A stretch of 64,000 nucleotides of DNA, taken from NCBI RefSeq assembly GCF_040567655.1, contig NZ_JBEXAC010000002.1:1178001-1242000 (forward strand). Direction: 5' to 3'. The notes beneath the pieces were generated by a model, which searched no databases, had not been told where the DNA came from, and worked only from the letters and a program-made list of their open reading frames with translations. Shown here one piece after another: positions 47,802 to 57,141 of the stretch. The DNA is from Chitinophaga sp. H8 (GTDB lineage: Bacteria; Bacteroidota; Bacteroidia; Chitinophagales; Chitinophagaceae). The position numbers and the translations under genes were made by a program. How positions within the stretch are numbered: position 1 is the stretch's first letter; each line of letters starts with the position of its first letter.

Positions 47802-48713
47802 TTACAGGTTTTCCTGATAGAATGGGATTAATTTATCCAATGCTATTTTCACAGGTTCCGGTTTATCGTACAGGTCATAATGCGACCATCCATCTACCAC
47901 TACCAGTTCTTTCTTTGTAGAAGCTGCACGGCGGATGATTTCGTAACCGTCTCTGTACGCTCCAAAGGCTCCCGGTTTCCTACCTACAATAACCAACAAT
48001 GGCTGCGTTAATAATTTCTCTGCTAAGTTGTAAGCATCCCAAGTCATTGCTGCCGCATTGTGCGAGAACAAGGTTTTGTTTACACCATTGGGTTTTTCAC
48101 CACGGGAAGTACGGTAATATTCTGTTGCTTCTAATAGGTCAATATCTGTATTGGCTTCTTTTGCCATTTCATAGGTTGGGTAAAGGCCCTGGTCAACTCT
48201 TAACGCTGCACCTCTTGCCTCGGCAGTTCTTTGTGCTGCGATAGCTTCAAGATTTGCAATCGGGTCGCCAAACTCACGCATTACACGGCCGTAGTTTGCA
48301 CCGGTAAGTGTTGCAACGGCTTTGATACGGCGTTCTTTCATCGTTGCGTTGATAACATATCCACCTGCACCACACATCCCTAGTGCACCGATCCGGTTTT
48401 CGTCAACGAAAGGAAGTGTTACCAGGTAATCACAAGCATAGCTGTAATCTTCCACACGGAACGAAGGATCTTCCAAAAATCGTGGTTCACCGCCACTTTC
48501 GCCCTGGAAAGAAGCATCAGGAACCAATACCACAAATCCGGCATCGGCAAATGCTTGTCCGTAAACATTTCCAGAAGTCTGCTCTTTACAGCTCCCGATG
48601 GGGTGCGTACTGATGATAGCCGGATACTTTTTGTTTTCATCAAAATTTGGTGGGAAAAGCAAATCTGCTGCGATGTCCCAATAAAGCGCTTTGAATTTTA
48701 CTGGCGTTTTCAT
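47802..48713 (-). CDS. alpha/beta hydrolase with Cys nucleophile (dienelactone-hydrolase-like)
   Basis: 303 residues, no signal peptide. The nucleophile elbow is GALGMCGAGGYVIN with Cys where Ser is usual; oxyanion and lid parts are ISTHPIGSCKEQTSG and VPDASFQGESGGEP; the catalytic His is in VVVDGWSHYDLYDKPE. A paralogue with the same GxCGxxG elbow lies at 52158. Probably a cytosolic ester or lactone hydrolase; substrate unknown. Confidence 0.8.
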   Translation of the reverse strand: MKTPVKFKALYWDIAADLLFPPNFDENKKYPAIISTHPIGSCKEQTSGNVYGQAFADAGFVVLVPDASFQGESGGEPRFLEDPSFRVEDYSYACDYLVTLPFVDENRIGALGMCGAGGYVINATMKERRIKAVATLTGANYGRVMREFGDPIANLEAIAAQRTAEARGAALRVDQGLYPTYEMAKEANTDIDLLEATEYYRTSRGEKPNGVNKTLFSHNAAAMTWDAYNLAEKLLTQPLLVIVGRKPGAFGAYRDGYEIIRRAASTKKELVVVDGWSHYDLYDKPEPVKIALDKLIPFYQENL

Positions 48714-48730
48714 TTTTCTAATTTTTTAAA

Positions 48731-48858
48731 TTAATGTTTATCTACTTTTTTAAGATTGTCTCTGAAGAATTGGGTGATCTTGTCAATACTTTGATCTATA
48801 TACAGTGGAATATAATAGAGGTCGAAGTGGTTGGCTCCCTCCACTTTAAATCGTCAGG
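48731..48858 (-). pseudogene. C-terminal remnant of another alpha/beta hydrolase
   Basis: Read on the minus strand: FKVEGANHFDLYYIP and SIDKITQFFRDNLKK before a TAA at 48731-48733. The GANHFDLY pattern is the catalytic His segment of the same hydrolase family as the adjacent gene. The rest of the gene is missing, so a deletion has joined it here. Confidence 0.55.
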
Positions 48859-49025
48859 AAAGAATAGATTCCAGCCATATCGATTGCTCCGTTCTTGAAT
48901 ATTACTGACTGTTGCTTGTTCTTCTCTTTTTAATTGCTGTTAAACATTCAATTATTTTGATAGAACAAAGGTAAACGGACCTTTAGATTGGGTTTGAAAA
49001 CAAAACACTTTAAAAGCGAAACGTT

Positions 49026-49871
49026 TTACTGATTTCTGAAAACTTTGGGTGAAATACCTGTTTTCTGACGGAAGAAACGTGTAAAATAGGTAGGATATTC
49101 AAAGCCCAGGCTGTACGCAATCTCATTGACGGTAAGTTTGGTCTCACGCAGCTTTTTCTTGGCTATCTGTATGATGTACTGATGGATGTGCTCTATCGGC
49201 GATTGCCCTGTAAAGTGCTTGATGACATCCCCAAAATAATTTACGGAAAGGTTGGCTTTGGATGCAAAGTAATTGACCGTGGGAAATTCCTCTTTTCTTT
49301 CACTTTCAAAGTATTGGTCTAATTGCTTATAGAAATCAGCCACAGCCTTATTGTAGATTTTGCTTCGGGCTTCAAACTGACGTTCATAGAAAATCTGTGT
49401 ATAGGAAAGGATTAAGGTTGCATAAGAGATGAGTACATCCTGCGAAAAGTCATCTTGCTGGTGTTCCTCATAAGCCTTGATAAAAAGATCGTACAAGAGT
49501 TTGCTTTCCCTGTCAGTCAGGAAAAGGGCTTCATGGCGGGTGTAGCCTGTGAACGTATAATCCTTTGCGAACTTATCCAATAGCTTAGCATTAACGAAGA
49601 TGCCATAGCCGATAAAAGGGGCTGACAAATCCCACTCCATAATATTCCCAGGCTTGTCCAGGAAAAGGTAGGAGCTTGACATTTCTTCAATAGGCGGGTG
49701 TACATCAATATTTTTCTTAATTGCGATCAGGTAAAATTCAAGCTGTACAGGTGGCGATTTCAGCAACATACTTTTGTGTTCATCGTAATGGATTACCTGA
49801 ACCCCGTCGTCATTTTTGCCATTTACGTTAATGTACTTCAAAAACGCCGGTATGTTATATGAATTAGCCAT
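49026..49871 (-). CDS. AraC-family transcriptional regulator
   Basis: 281 residues with an N-terminal cupin-like sensor part and a C-terminal double HTH: ANLSVNYFGDVIKHFTGQSP, TVNEIAYSLGFEYPTYFTRF, FRQKTGISPKVFRNQ. It may control the hydrolase/dehydrogenase genes to its left. Similar in layout to the regulator at 50029. Confidence 0.88.
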   Translation of the reverse strand: MANSYNIPAFLKYINVNGKNDDGVQVIHYDEHKSMLLKSPPVQLEFYLIAIKKNIDVHPPIEEMSSSYLFLDKPGNIMEWDLSAPFIGYGIFVNAKLLDKFAKDYTFTGYTRHEALFLTDRESKLLYDLFIKAYEEHQQDDFSQDVLISYATLILSYTQIFYERQFEARSKIYNKAVADFYKQLDQYFESERKEEFPTVNYFASKANLSVNYFGDVIKHFTGQSPIEHIHQYIIQIAKKKLRETKLTVNEIAYSLGFEYPTYFTRFFRQKTGISPKVFRNQ

Positions 49872-50028
49872 TTCCCCAATTTATGATTTACACTCCAAAA
49901 TTAAAAAAATGGATAGGCTATAAACGAAACATTCAACTGTAAAAGCAAAACATTTTACTGGTTGTGATTTAGGGATATTATACCTATATGGCACAACAGT
50001 GGCGTTGAAAGCGACCCTGCTCCACTCT

Positions 50029-50925
50029 TTAATTCAAGTTCCTGTACTCGTTGGGCGTTCTGCCTGTTTTTTGTTTGAAAAGACGGGTAAAATGCTGCTG
50101 GTATTTAAACCCCAATTCTGTGGCAATATCATTGATAGTTTTAGTGGTATCAAACATCTTTGTTTTTGCTTCGTCAACCAGCTTCGATTGTATGTAATCC
50201 AACGCAGTTGTGCCTGTTTCCTTTTTAATCAAGTCGCCAAAATAATTGGGGGAAAGATGCAATTGTTCTGCACACCAGGCTACAGAGGGTAAGCCCAGTA
50301 GAGGTGCCTTTCCCAATTTGAAATAATCGCTAAGTAGATTTTCAAACTGTACCAAAATATCTCTATTGGCATGGCTCCGGGTAATAAACTGGCGGTCGTA
50401 GAAACGCATACAATAGTTCAACAGTAATTCTATGTTTGATACAATGAGCGTTTTACTATGCTTGTCAATATTCTGCGCCATTTCCGAAGCAATTTTTTCG
50501 AGGCATTCTACAATCGTCTTTCGTTCCTTTTTCGACAGGTGCAATGCCTCGTTTACTTCATAAGAAAAAAACGAATACTCTTTGATTGTTTTTACCAAAT
50601 GAGTACCAGCAATTAAATCCGGGTGAAACAGCAAGCCATATCCAGACGGGTTTTCATTCACACTATGATTGTCGATACCATAAACCTGCCCAGGAGCAAC
50701 AAAAACAAGTGTTCCATCCTGATAGTCATAAGGCTTGCCGCCATATAGTATATCTCCGCATTTAGCATCTTTCAAAAACACGGCATAAATATTCATGTAT
50801 CGCCTAAAATTCCTGACAAATGGAAGGTCGCTGAATTTGACAACACTTACCAATGGATGCAAAGTATCTACACCGGCGTAATCATTATAATTCTTTACAG
50901 TATCTATTCGCTCAAATTGTTCCAT
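50029..50925 (-). CDS. AraC-family transcriptional regulator
   Basis: 298 residues. The HTH region is LHLSPNYFGDLIKKETGTTA, TINDIATELGFKYQQHFTRL and FKQKTGRTPNEYRN. Divergent from the acetyltransferase operon that begins at 51114 across 188 bases, so it probably controls that operon. Sister of the regulator at 49026. Confidence 0.88.
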   Translation of the reverse strand: MEQFERIDTVKNYNDYAGVDTLHPLVSVVKFSDLPFVRNFRRYMNIYAVFLKDAKCGDILYGGKPYDYQDGTLVFVAPGQVYGIDNHSVNENPSGYGLLFHPDLIAGTHLVKTIKEYSFFSYEVNEALHLSKKERKTIVECLEKIASEMAQNIDKHSKTLIVSNIELLLNYCMRFYDRQFITRSHANRDILVQFENLLSDYFKLGKAPLLGLPSVAWCAEQLHLSPNYFGDLIKKETGTTALDYIQSKLVDEAKTKMFDTTKTINDIATELGFKYQQHFTRLFKQKTGRTPNEYRNLN

Positions 50926-51113
50926 AATCCTACTATTACCCTACAAATTTAGAAAACCTTAACCCGTCTTCAATACATCTAAAGTAAAATCCGTAAAACT
51001 GGTAAAAAGAACAGTATCCTGTATAAATAACCTACCACTAATTCTATCGAAATTTGCAGAAGTGAGTTTACAATACTCTGTCTACAAATAAACTAGCAAT
51101 CAATAAATTAATT

Positions 51114-51680
51114 ATGGCAAATGAAAAAGATATTTTTGAACGGCTAAGAAATGGGGAAACTATACCGTCAAATGACCCACATGGTTACAAATTGAGAGAG
51201 GCTTCCTATGCCACGAAAAAATTGCTTGTTCAGATGAACAATTCAGCAGACCCCGCAGAAATCAGAACAATACTAAGCCAAATTACAAATAGCGAAATTG
51301 ACGAAAGCGTTGCCGTATTTACGCCTTTATACATCAACTACGGAAAGCATACCCAAATAGGCAGAAACGTATTTATCAATTTTGATTGTACTTTTTTGGA
51401 TTTGGGTGGTATTACCATTGAAGATAATGTGCAGATAGCACCAAAAGTAAATTTGTTATCAGAGGGGCATCCTGTATCGCCCGAAGAGAGACAATCTTTA
51501 ATGGTTGGGCCTATCCATATTAAAAAGAATGCGTGGATCGGCGCTAACGCTACCATACTTCCGGGAGTAACCATTGGCGAAAATGCCGTGGTGGCCTCCG
51601 GTGCTGTAGTTACTAAAGACGTACCTGATAATACTATAGTAGGCGGCATTCCGGCCAAAATGATTAAAAGCATTGAATGA
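51114..51680 (+). CDS. sugar O-acetyltransferase (left-handed beta helix, Maa/NodL type)
   Basis: 188 residues. Hexapeptide repeats run from [20 protein letters not shown] through [20 protein letters not shown] and GHPVSPEER to [20 protein letters not shown]. The His of the GHP segment is the expected catalytic residue. It starts the plus-strand operon divergent from the AraC gene. Confidence 0.88.
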   Translation: MANEKDIFERLRNGETIPSNDPHGYKLREASYATKKLLVQMNNSADPAEIRTILSQITNSEIDESVAVFTPLYINYGKHTQIGRNVFINFDCTFLDLGGITIEDNVQIAPKVNLLSEGHPVSPEERQSLMVGPIHIKKNAWIGANATILPGVTIGENAVVASGAVVTKDVPDNTIVGGIPAKMIKSIE

Positions 51681-51681
51681 T

Positions 51682-52152
51682 ATGAACAGGTTAATAATTA
51701 CAACCCTGCTCTTGGTCGGCTGCACCCAGGTATATGCCTGTAGTGCAGACAAAGGTCTGGATGCTTCAATACAGCAAGATGATACTTCAAAAAAAGATAC
51801 CATGAAATTAAAGATAACCATAGGCGATAAAACGGCAACCGCCATTTTATACGATAACCCTACGAGCAGGGATTTTGCGGCCATGTTACCTGTTACGGTT
51901 AAGATGGATGACTATTCAAACACAGAGAAAATCTTTTATCCTTCCCGTAAAGTCTCTGTCAAAGATGCACCGGCAGGCTTTGATCCTTCTGTTGGCGATA
52001 TAACCCTGTATGCGCCCTGGGGGAACATTGCCTTATTCTATAAAGATTTCGGTTACTCAAGCGGACTGATCTCCATTGGAAAAATAACAAGCGGAATAGA
52101 AGCTTTTGCAGTTAAAGGCTCTATTACCGCAAAATTTGAATTGGTAAAATAA
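51682..52152 (+). CDS. exported cyclophilin-like fold protein
   Basis: 156 residues from ATG 51682. A lipoprotein-like signal (LIITTLLLVGCTQVYAC) is followed by a domain with KITIGDKTATAILYDNPTSR, FAAMLPVTVKMDDYSNTEK, GDITLYAPWGNIALFYKDFG, which I know from the cyclophilin-like family often beside NAD(P)-enzymes in AraC-controlled operons. Enzymatic role unknown. The next gene starts 5 bases later. Confidence 0.75.
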   Translation: MNRLIITTLLLVGCTQVYACSADKGLDASIQQDDTSKKDTMKLKITIGDKTATAILYDNPTSRDFAAMLPVTVKMDDYSNTEKIFYPSRKVSVKDAPAGFDPSVGDITLYAPWGNIALFYKDFGYSSGLISIGKITSGIEAFAVKGSITAKFELVK

Positions 52153-52157
52153 ATGGC

Positions 52158-53243
52158 ATGAAAAGATTAACAATAATAGTAATGGCAACACTTATGCTCT
52201 TAGGGCAAGCCTGCACACAAAAACAGAATCCGGACGAACAAAATTCAGATCAAATAAACACTGCAGATAACACAGAACATTACACATTTACATTAAGTGA
52301 TAAAGTGATCCGTCAAAAAGTATATTTTAAAAACCGTTATGGCATTACCCTTACAGGCGATCTATATCTTCCGAAAGATCAGGGTAGCGAACCTTTGGCG
52401 GCTCTTGCCATTAGTGGACCTTTCGGGGCTGTAAAAGAACAATCATCGGGATTGTACGCCACCCAAATGGCAGAACGTGGTTTTGCAGCACTGGCCTTTG
52501 ACCCGTCTTATACGGGCGAAAGCGGGGGTGAACCTCGTGCAGTGGCCTCTCCTGACATCAATACAGAGGATTTCAGTGCAGCCGTTGACTTTCTTGGCAT
52601 TCAGAAGAACATTGACCGCAACAAAATCGGTATCATAGGCATATGTGGCTGGGCGGGTTTTGCCTTGAACGCCACCGCAATTGATAAGCGTGTAAAAGCC
52701 GTTGCTACCACAAGCATGTACGATATGACCAGAGTAATGTCTAAAGGCTATAATGATGCTGTTACCCGGGAACAACGTACCAAAACATTAGAACAATTAG
52801 GTGAGCAGCGCTGGAAAGATGCCGAAACAGGGACATTTGCAGCGGGAACAATATTAAATGCTGAAAAACTGAAAGGTGATGAGCCGCAATTTGTTAAAGA
52901 ATATTACGACTATTACCGCACACCGCGTGGGTTTCATCAACGTTCCCTTAACTCAACAGGCGCCTGGAACGCTACTAATGCCTTATCGTTTATGAACATG
53001 CCGATTTTAACCTATATCAAAGAGATTTCACCGAGGCCAATGCTTTTGATTGCCGGAGAAAAAGCCCATTCGCGCTATTTCAGCGAAGATGCCTATAAAG
53101 CAGCCGCCGAACCAAAAGAGTTAGTTATTATTCCAAATGCCGTACACGTGGATCTATATGACAAAGTAGATGTAATCCCTTTTACCAAGCTGGAAACGTT
53201 TTTTAAAGAACATTTAAAAGCAACAAGCTATGAATTTAAATAA
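52158..53243 (+). CDS. lipoprotein alpha/beta hydrolase with Cys nucleophile
   Basis: 361 residues with a lipoprotein signal (MKRLTIIVMATLMLLGQAC). The hydrolase core has ISGPFGAVKEQSSGLYATQM, DPSYTGESGGEPR, the nucleophile elbow GIIGICGWAGFALN (Cys) and VIPNAVHVDLYDK (His). Paralogue of the cytosolic enzyme at 47802. Third gene of the operon; its stop overlaps the start of the SDR remnant. Confidence 0.8.
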   Translation: MKRLTIIVMATLMLLGQACTQKQNPDEQNSDQINTADNTEHYTFTLSDKVIRQKVYFKNRYGITLTGDLYLPKDQGSEPLAALAISGPFGAVKEQSSGLYATQMAERGFAALAFDPSYTGESGGEPRAVASPDINTEDFSAAVDFLGIQKNIDRNKIGIIGICGWAGFALNATAIDKRVKAVATTSMYDMTRVMSKGYNDAVTREQRTKTLEQLGEQRWKDAETGTFAAGTILNAEKLKGDEPQFVKEYYDYYRTPRGFHQRSLNSTGAWNATNALSFMNMPILTYIKEISPRPMLLIAGEKAHSRYFSEDAYKAAAEPKELVIIPNAVHVDLYDKVDVIPFTKLETFFKEHLKATSYEFK

Positions 53244-53503
53244 AAAAGTATGGTTCATTACAGGAGCCAATAAAGGCATGGGTGCAGCAATAAAATGTGT
53301 TCTGCACCATGAACGGAACGCAAACCGGAGATCCGACTAAATTGGCCAAAGGTCTTATCAAGGTAGTAAATTCAGAAGATGCCCCTGTACGTCTGCTGAT
53401 TAGTAAGCCCGCCATACCAGCAGTAGATACGTATTATAAAAACCGCTACGCAGAATTTGAGAAATGGCATGATGTATCAGCAGATAGTGATTTTGAAGAA
53501 TAA
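53230..53503 (+). pseudogene. short-chain dehydrogenase with a large internal deletion
   Basis: ATG 53230 gives NKKVWFITGANKGMGAAIK, the Rossmann start of a classical SDR. Then the sequence jumps, out of frame, to the C-terminal end of such an enzyme (GDPTKLAKGLIKVVNSEDAP, AVDTYYKNRYAEFEKW). About 200 central residues including the YxxxK site are gone. Remains of a fourth operon gene. Confidence 0.75.
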
Positions 53504-53607
53504 ATCAATGTAACTGATATTACGTAATGAAGTGATCAGCTACTGGGGGGAATGCGGAATATTTACTGATTTGTTTTAAATAGTTGATTACCACTATTTT
53601 ATTATCC

Positions 53608-53620
53608 CCAGCAGGGGAGC
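53608..53620 (+). repeat. att-like core, copy 3 (right end of island unit B)
   Basis: CCAGCAGGGGAGC differs from the 14-base core at 38869 and 46724 by one missing G. The bases on its left (TTGATTACC, TATTTTATTATCC) resemble those left of the 38869 copy (TTGATAATC), as expected for the same kind of element end. Confidence 0.55.
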
Positions 53621-53742
53621 AAAAACGTTAACGAACTAAAAAAAACGCGCTAGTAGCGGGTTTTGTCATTTTAGGTATTTTTGAGAATCCGTTAAAAACC
53701 ATTGATTTTCGCCAAATGTTTTCGGATTGTTTTCGGATTTTT
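53621..53742. repeat. flank repeat, copy 2
   Basis: Diverged copy of 46740-46882. The remaining stretch to 53948 contains a short plus-strand reading frame (RYAQAEEYFKNLPKEQQKII up to a stop near 53954) that may be a gene remnant. Confidence 0.65.
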
Positions 53743-53948
53743 AGCCCAGGCACTAATTAAAGTACCCCATGAAATGGCTAAAAAATTTCATTAATTGGAC
53801 CCCGCCCAAAGCGTTATGCCCAGGCCGAAGAATATTTTAAGAACCTACCGAAAGAACAACAGAAAATAATAAACTCCTTTCAAACAATAGCACGAAATTT
53901 ACACCTGCCCCCTAAAATATCGTTCCACCTCACTGGCATCCCCTTCTC

Positions 53949-54266
53949 TTAAGACAAAAAAGTGTGCAACATTTTTAAAACACCTCCAACAAAAGAAAGA
54001 ATAACTCCTGTCAAAAAATAGTTTAGTGTTTTTCTGTAATATTTTTTTGCATTATCCCTATCGTATTCACGGTTGAGTATACGATATAAAGAAATAATTA
54101 AAAGAGAAATTCCAATAAGTGTGAACACTAAAATAAGTAAAGCAAGAATATCACTTCTATTATTACGTTTGACTAAAGAGGTTGCGAAGTTTAAAACAAA
54201 CCCTAATATAATACCTCCAGCTGTTACGAGAGGTTGTCTGAAATTAAAAAGAGGATCTTTTTCCAT
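53949..54266 (-). CDS. small membrane protein
   Basis: 105 residues from ATG 54266 with three hydrophobic helices (VTAGGIILGFVLNFATSLV, ILALLILVFTLIGISLLII, NYFLTGVILSFVGGVLKML). No family recognised. Confidence 0.5.
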   Translation of the reverse strand: MEKDPLFNFRQPLVTAGGIILGFVLNFATSLVKRNNRSDILALLILVFTLIGISLLIISLYRILNREYDRDNAKKYYRKTLNYFLTGVILSFVGGVLKMLHTFLS

Positions 54267-54490
54267 AATTGAATAGGGCAATCACCTGATGATAAACCGT
54301 TAATTTAAATATTAGAAATTTGTAACCATAGATTGCTAATTATTTACATCATCTTTTCAAGATTTACTACCTAAGGATTGTTGTCTTTGGATTACTAATC
54401 CATAAATATCTTCATTTTTCATGAAAAAAAAGACTCCTTAAAAACAGTGATTGTTTTTACTTGTATATATTTTCTGATGAGATGAATGAA
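54267..54490 (+). pseudogene. relic of the Ntn-hydrolase upstream region and start
   Basis: 54286-54420 repeats the promoter region of the gene at 29933 (GGATTGTTGTCTTTGGATTA, TATTAGAAATTTGTAACC). It is followed by ATG AAA AAA AAG and a decayed signal-peptide coding stretch with early stops. So a paralogue of the hydrolase gene was once here and is now lost except for its leader. The rest to 54691 is empty. Confidence 0.6.
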
Positions 54491-54691
54491 AATTGATCCG
54501 GATAAAAAACGGAGCGTTTAAAGTAATCAGGCACTAGTAGTTACATACCAGGTATTATCAGCCACCGGAACAGATGTGGTGGCTGCCTATTTGCCGGGAA
54601 ACTAATATGTACAGGTAAACTGTTCATCAGGTACACACTCCTATTCTTTTCCTCATTTCCATAATATATATTTACACCTTTTTACCTTGCT

Positions 54692-55294
54692 ATGAATAGA
54701 TTATCTCTTGTTGTCCTGATGACCACTGTATTATTCAGCTGTGCTCCAAGGAAAGATACATACCGGTATCATGTTACAAAGGCCAACACTGCCAACCATC
54801 AATTCAAACAATTATTAATTGTATCTGCTGGTTCTATGGCCAACAGAAAGGTAGCGCAGGACCTCAAATATGCGTTGGATAAAAGCTTCAGAAAAATTGG
54901 AGTGACTACTGCTTATGAGCACCTGGGTAATGCAGAGTTCTGTACACCAGAAAATGTAAAGATTGCAGCAGGAAAATATCCGCATGATGCCGTTTTTGTT
55001 ATTACCCCTCTTAGTGTTGCCAATGCAGTGATGATACCGGTTTATAACCATGCAAGCACCGATTTCAGGACTAATGAACTCCAATCAGTACAAACAACTG
55101 GCCGGGCTATAGATGTCTCCTATCAAACTTCCACCTTTAGTTTATTTGATGATGCGGATTATGCTAACCCTTACTGGACGGCTAATGTGGATCTTTCAAT
55201 TAATCTGGCAGCAGAAAAAGTCTATGATAAACTAGCTGCGGGGTTATTGAAAACATGGAAGACGGAAGGAATAGTAGCCGGATCTGTCCGTTAA
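54692..55294 (+). CDS. lipoprotein of unknown function
   Basis: 200 residues. MNRLSLVVLMTTVLFSC is a lipobox signal with Cys17. The rest is an alpha/beta domain (QFKQLLIVSAGSMANRKVAQ, HDAVFVITPLSVANAVMIPV, WTANVDLSINLAAEKVYDKL) reminiscent of DUF4136-like lipoproteins, without certainty. A terminator follows at 55461. Confidence 0.6.
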   Translation: MNRLSLVVLMTTVLFSCAPRKDTYRYHVTKANTANHQFKQLLIVSAGSMANRKVAQDLKYALDKSFRKIGVTTAYEHLGNAEFCTPENVKIAAGKYPHDAVFVITPLSVANAVMIPVYNHASTDFRTNELQSVQTTGRAIDVSYQTSTFSLFDDADYANPYWTANVDLSINLAAEKVYDKLAAGLLKTWKTEGIVAGSVR

Positions 55295-55460
55295 AGCCGG
55301 TTTTATTCTCAATGATATGCTGCTTTAGATCAATGGGTTTCCCTATCGCGTAACCTTATGTAATGTTCTGTAATAATCATTGCGTATCAGGTAAGTACTG
55401 GCCCGATAATGAAAAGGGGGATATCTCAGGCGATATCATTTTGTTGTCTCTATAGGATTC

Positions 55461-55506
55461 AAAGATAATCCCTGCCGAATAACGCTTCAGCAGGGATTAT
55501 CTTTTA
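55461..55506. terminator. 15-bp-stem bidirectional terminator
   Basis: AAAGATAATCCCTGC (55461-55475) pairs with GCAGGGATTATCTTT (55490-55504). It lies between convergent genes (54692 plus, 55520 minus) and serves both. Confidence 0.85.
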
Positions 55507-55519
55507 TATAGGGAGGATA

Positions 55520-56236
55520 TTACTTTACTTCCACACAGTAGGTGGCGCATTTCCAGATGGCCTCATATTTTTTTCCATGAAGCTCTCCCGCTTTCTTGTC
55601 GGTATTAGTCACTTCCACCATATATCTGCCTGGCCAGATAGGGGTAAAGCTGGCTTTGCCGGTAGAATCAGTATATAATTTCCTGCCCCACCCATTGGGT
55701 GCTACCACTTCCACTTCTTTTGATCCGGCTGGTTGCTGGTCCAGTAAGGTCTGGAGCGTGATGGCCTTGTTCTTTTGATAAGCACTTTGGGCGGGTGTAT
55801 GAATACCAATAGTGTTGGTGTTATGTGCAGGATCGTTGCCAGTGCTGGCATTACCTACCTGTACAGTAGCGCTGGAGTTGTAATCCAGTAATTTACCGTG
55901 GTATACATCCTTCACGGTATGCTGCATGACCACTGTATAAACACCTTCCTGATCAGGTGTAAAATAGGCTTTGTAATGATCTTTGGCAGGCGTAACGGTC
56001 AGTTTTACTTCCTTTTTGTCCGGCGTTACCAGCACCAGGGTAAAGTTTTTGGTGTCAGAAAACCAGTCGGCCACCGGGGTGATGTCTTTATCAGCATATT
56101 CGCCGAAATAGATGCGTACTTCCTGTGCCTGTCCTTTTTTTCCGGAAGGGCTGGTTTCCATCCAGAAAGCATGCGCAAAGGTATTGGAGATAGCAAATAC
56201 CAACAGCGCGATAATGAGTGTAAGCCTGTATTTCAT
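55520..56236 (-). CDS. DUF4198-type secreted protein
   Basis: 238 residues from ATG 56236 with signal peptide MKYRLTLIIALLVFAI...AHA. The mature start HAFWMETSPSGKKGQ followed by VRIYFGEYAD and the two beta-sandwich parts (FTLVLVTPDKKEVKLTVTPA; KASFTPIWPGRYMVEVTNTD) match DUF4198 proteins, periplasmic and often linked to metal uptake receptors. The N-terminal His may bind metal. No receptor gene is adjacent. Confidence 0.75.
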   Translation of the reverse strand: MKYRLTLIIALLVFAISNTFAHAFWMETSPSGKKGQAQEVRIYFGEYADKDITPVADWFSDTKNFTLVLVTPDKKEVKLTVTPAKDHYKAYFTPDQEGVYTVVMQHTVKDVYHGKLLDYNSSATVQVGNASTGNDPAHNTNTIGIHTPAQSAYQKNKAITLQTLLDQQPAGSKEVEVVAPNGWGRKLYTDSTGKASFTPIWPGRYMVEVTNTDKKAGELHGKKYEAIWKCATYCVEVK

Positions 56237-56369
56237 ATATGATAGTTTTGCAATGAACAGCGGATTGCTGCGGCACAAAAGTATCCTCAAGCATAGAAGG
56301 CCTATACTCCATTCGGAAAATATATTTACGCAAAAAGGAAATTAACAACTGTGATAGCAGGTTTTCTTC

Positions 56370-56564
56370 TTACCCCAGCACATATGTTTTTTTATAACAT
56401 TGATAGCATCGGTATCTTTTCAGCGGTAACCAACCTAATAATATTTTAACTAAAATTGGCCGGCGTACTCTTTCTGTTAAGCTTCCCTTTTTACATTTAG
56501 GACAGATACGGTGCTGTTTCCCACTTGTAGCAATAGGTGTGGCTTCGGTTTCCATCATTTCCAT
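56370..56564 (-). CDS. small zinc-ribbon protein
   Basis: 64 residues: HRICPKCKKGSLTERV and RYRCYQCYKKTYVLG provide a four-Cys ribbon around a short hydrophobic stretch (ILVKILLGWLPL). Likely a membrane-associated or nucleic-acid-binding small protein. Confidence 0.6.
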   Translation of the reverse strand: MEMMETEATPIATSGKQHRICPKCKKGSLTERVRRPILVKILLGWLPLKRYRCYQCYKKTYVLG

Positions 56565-56592
56565 TTCGGTGATACGGTTCGTTAATAATAGG

Positions 56593-56835
56593 TTATGGCC
56601 TTTCTTCCGGATTATAATCCAGTAATTCTCCTGGAGACATCTCTAAAGCATCTGCAATGGATATAAGCGTAATAATTGTAATGTTTAATCTTCCCTTTTC
56701 AATCTTATCTATCTGGCTATAGTCAACATCTGCAATGCTGGCCAATTGACGTAAGGATAGTTTTTTTGCTTTCCGTTGCTGATGTAGTTTTTCTCCAAGT
56801 GCTTTTAGTACAACCTGGTTCTTGTTTGTTAGCAT
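56593..56835 (-). CDS. XRE-family regulator
   Basis: 80 residues from ATG 56835. Complete HTH: ALGEKLHQQRKAKKLSLRQL, VDYSQIDKIEKGRLNITI, LISIADALEMSPGELLDYN. A 6-base inverted repeat upstream (56895-56910) is a candidate operator. Confidence 0.8.
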   Translation of the reverse strand: MLTNKNQVVLKALGEKLHQQRKAKKLSLRQLASIADVDYSQIDKIEKGRLNITIITLISIADALEMSPGELLDYNPEERP

Positions 56836-56894
56836 TTTGACATAATGACTCTGTATTGGCACAACAAAAGTTGCAAGAATTATTTAAATTATTG

Positions 56895-56910
56895 TCGTAA
56901 AGTATTACGA
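56895..56910. promoter_or_regulatory. inverted repeat, possible XRE operator
   Basis: TCGTAA (56895-56900), spacer AGTA, TTACGA (56905-56910), sixty bases before the XRE start at 56835. Fits an autoregulatory site; not proven. Confidence 0.4.
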
Positions 56911-57141
56911 TAAATGAGTTATTTTACTATATGTGTATGGTTTCGTACCTTGCAGTGCCGGGTAAAACTGGGTATTAGTCTATAGTTATCAGACGTTCCA
57001 CTAATGATAAGCTCCCGGAAGGTATTATAATGATTAACAAATAAATAACACCTTGGGTCACAGGATAGTAACGATTAACCATTTGGGTTATTGCAATATA
57101 AGTAAAAAAAGTTTTTTCTGTCGCACTTTTACCCTTTTTTA

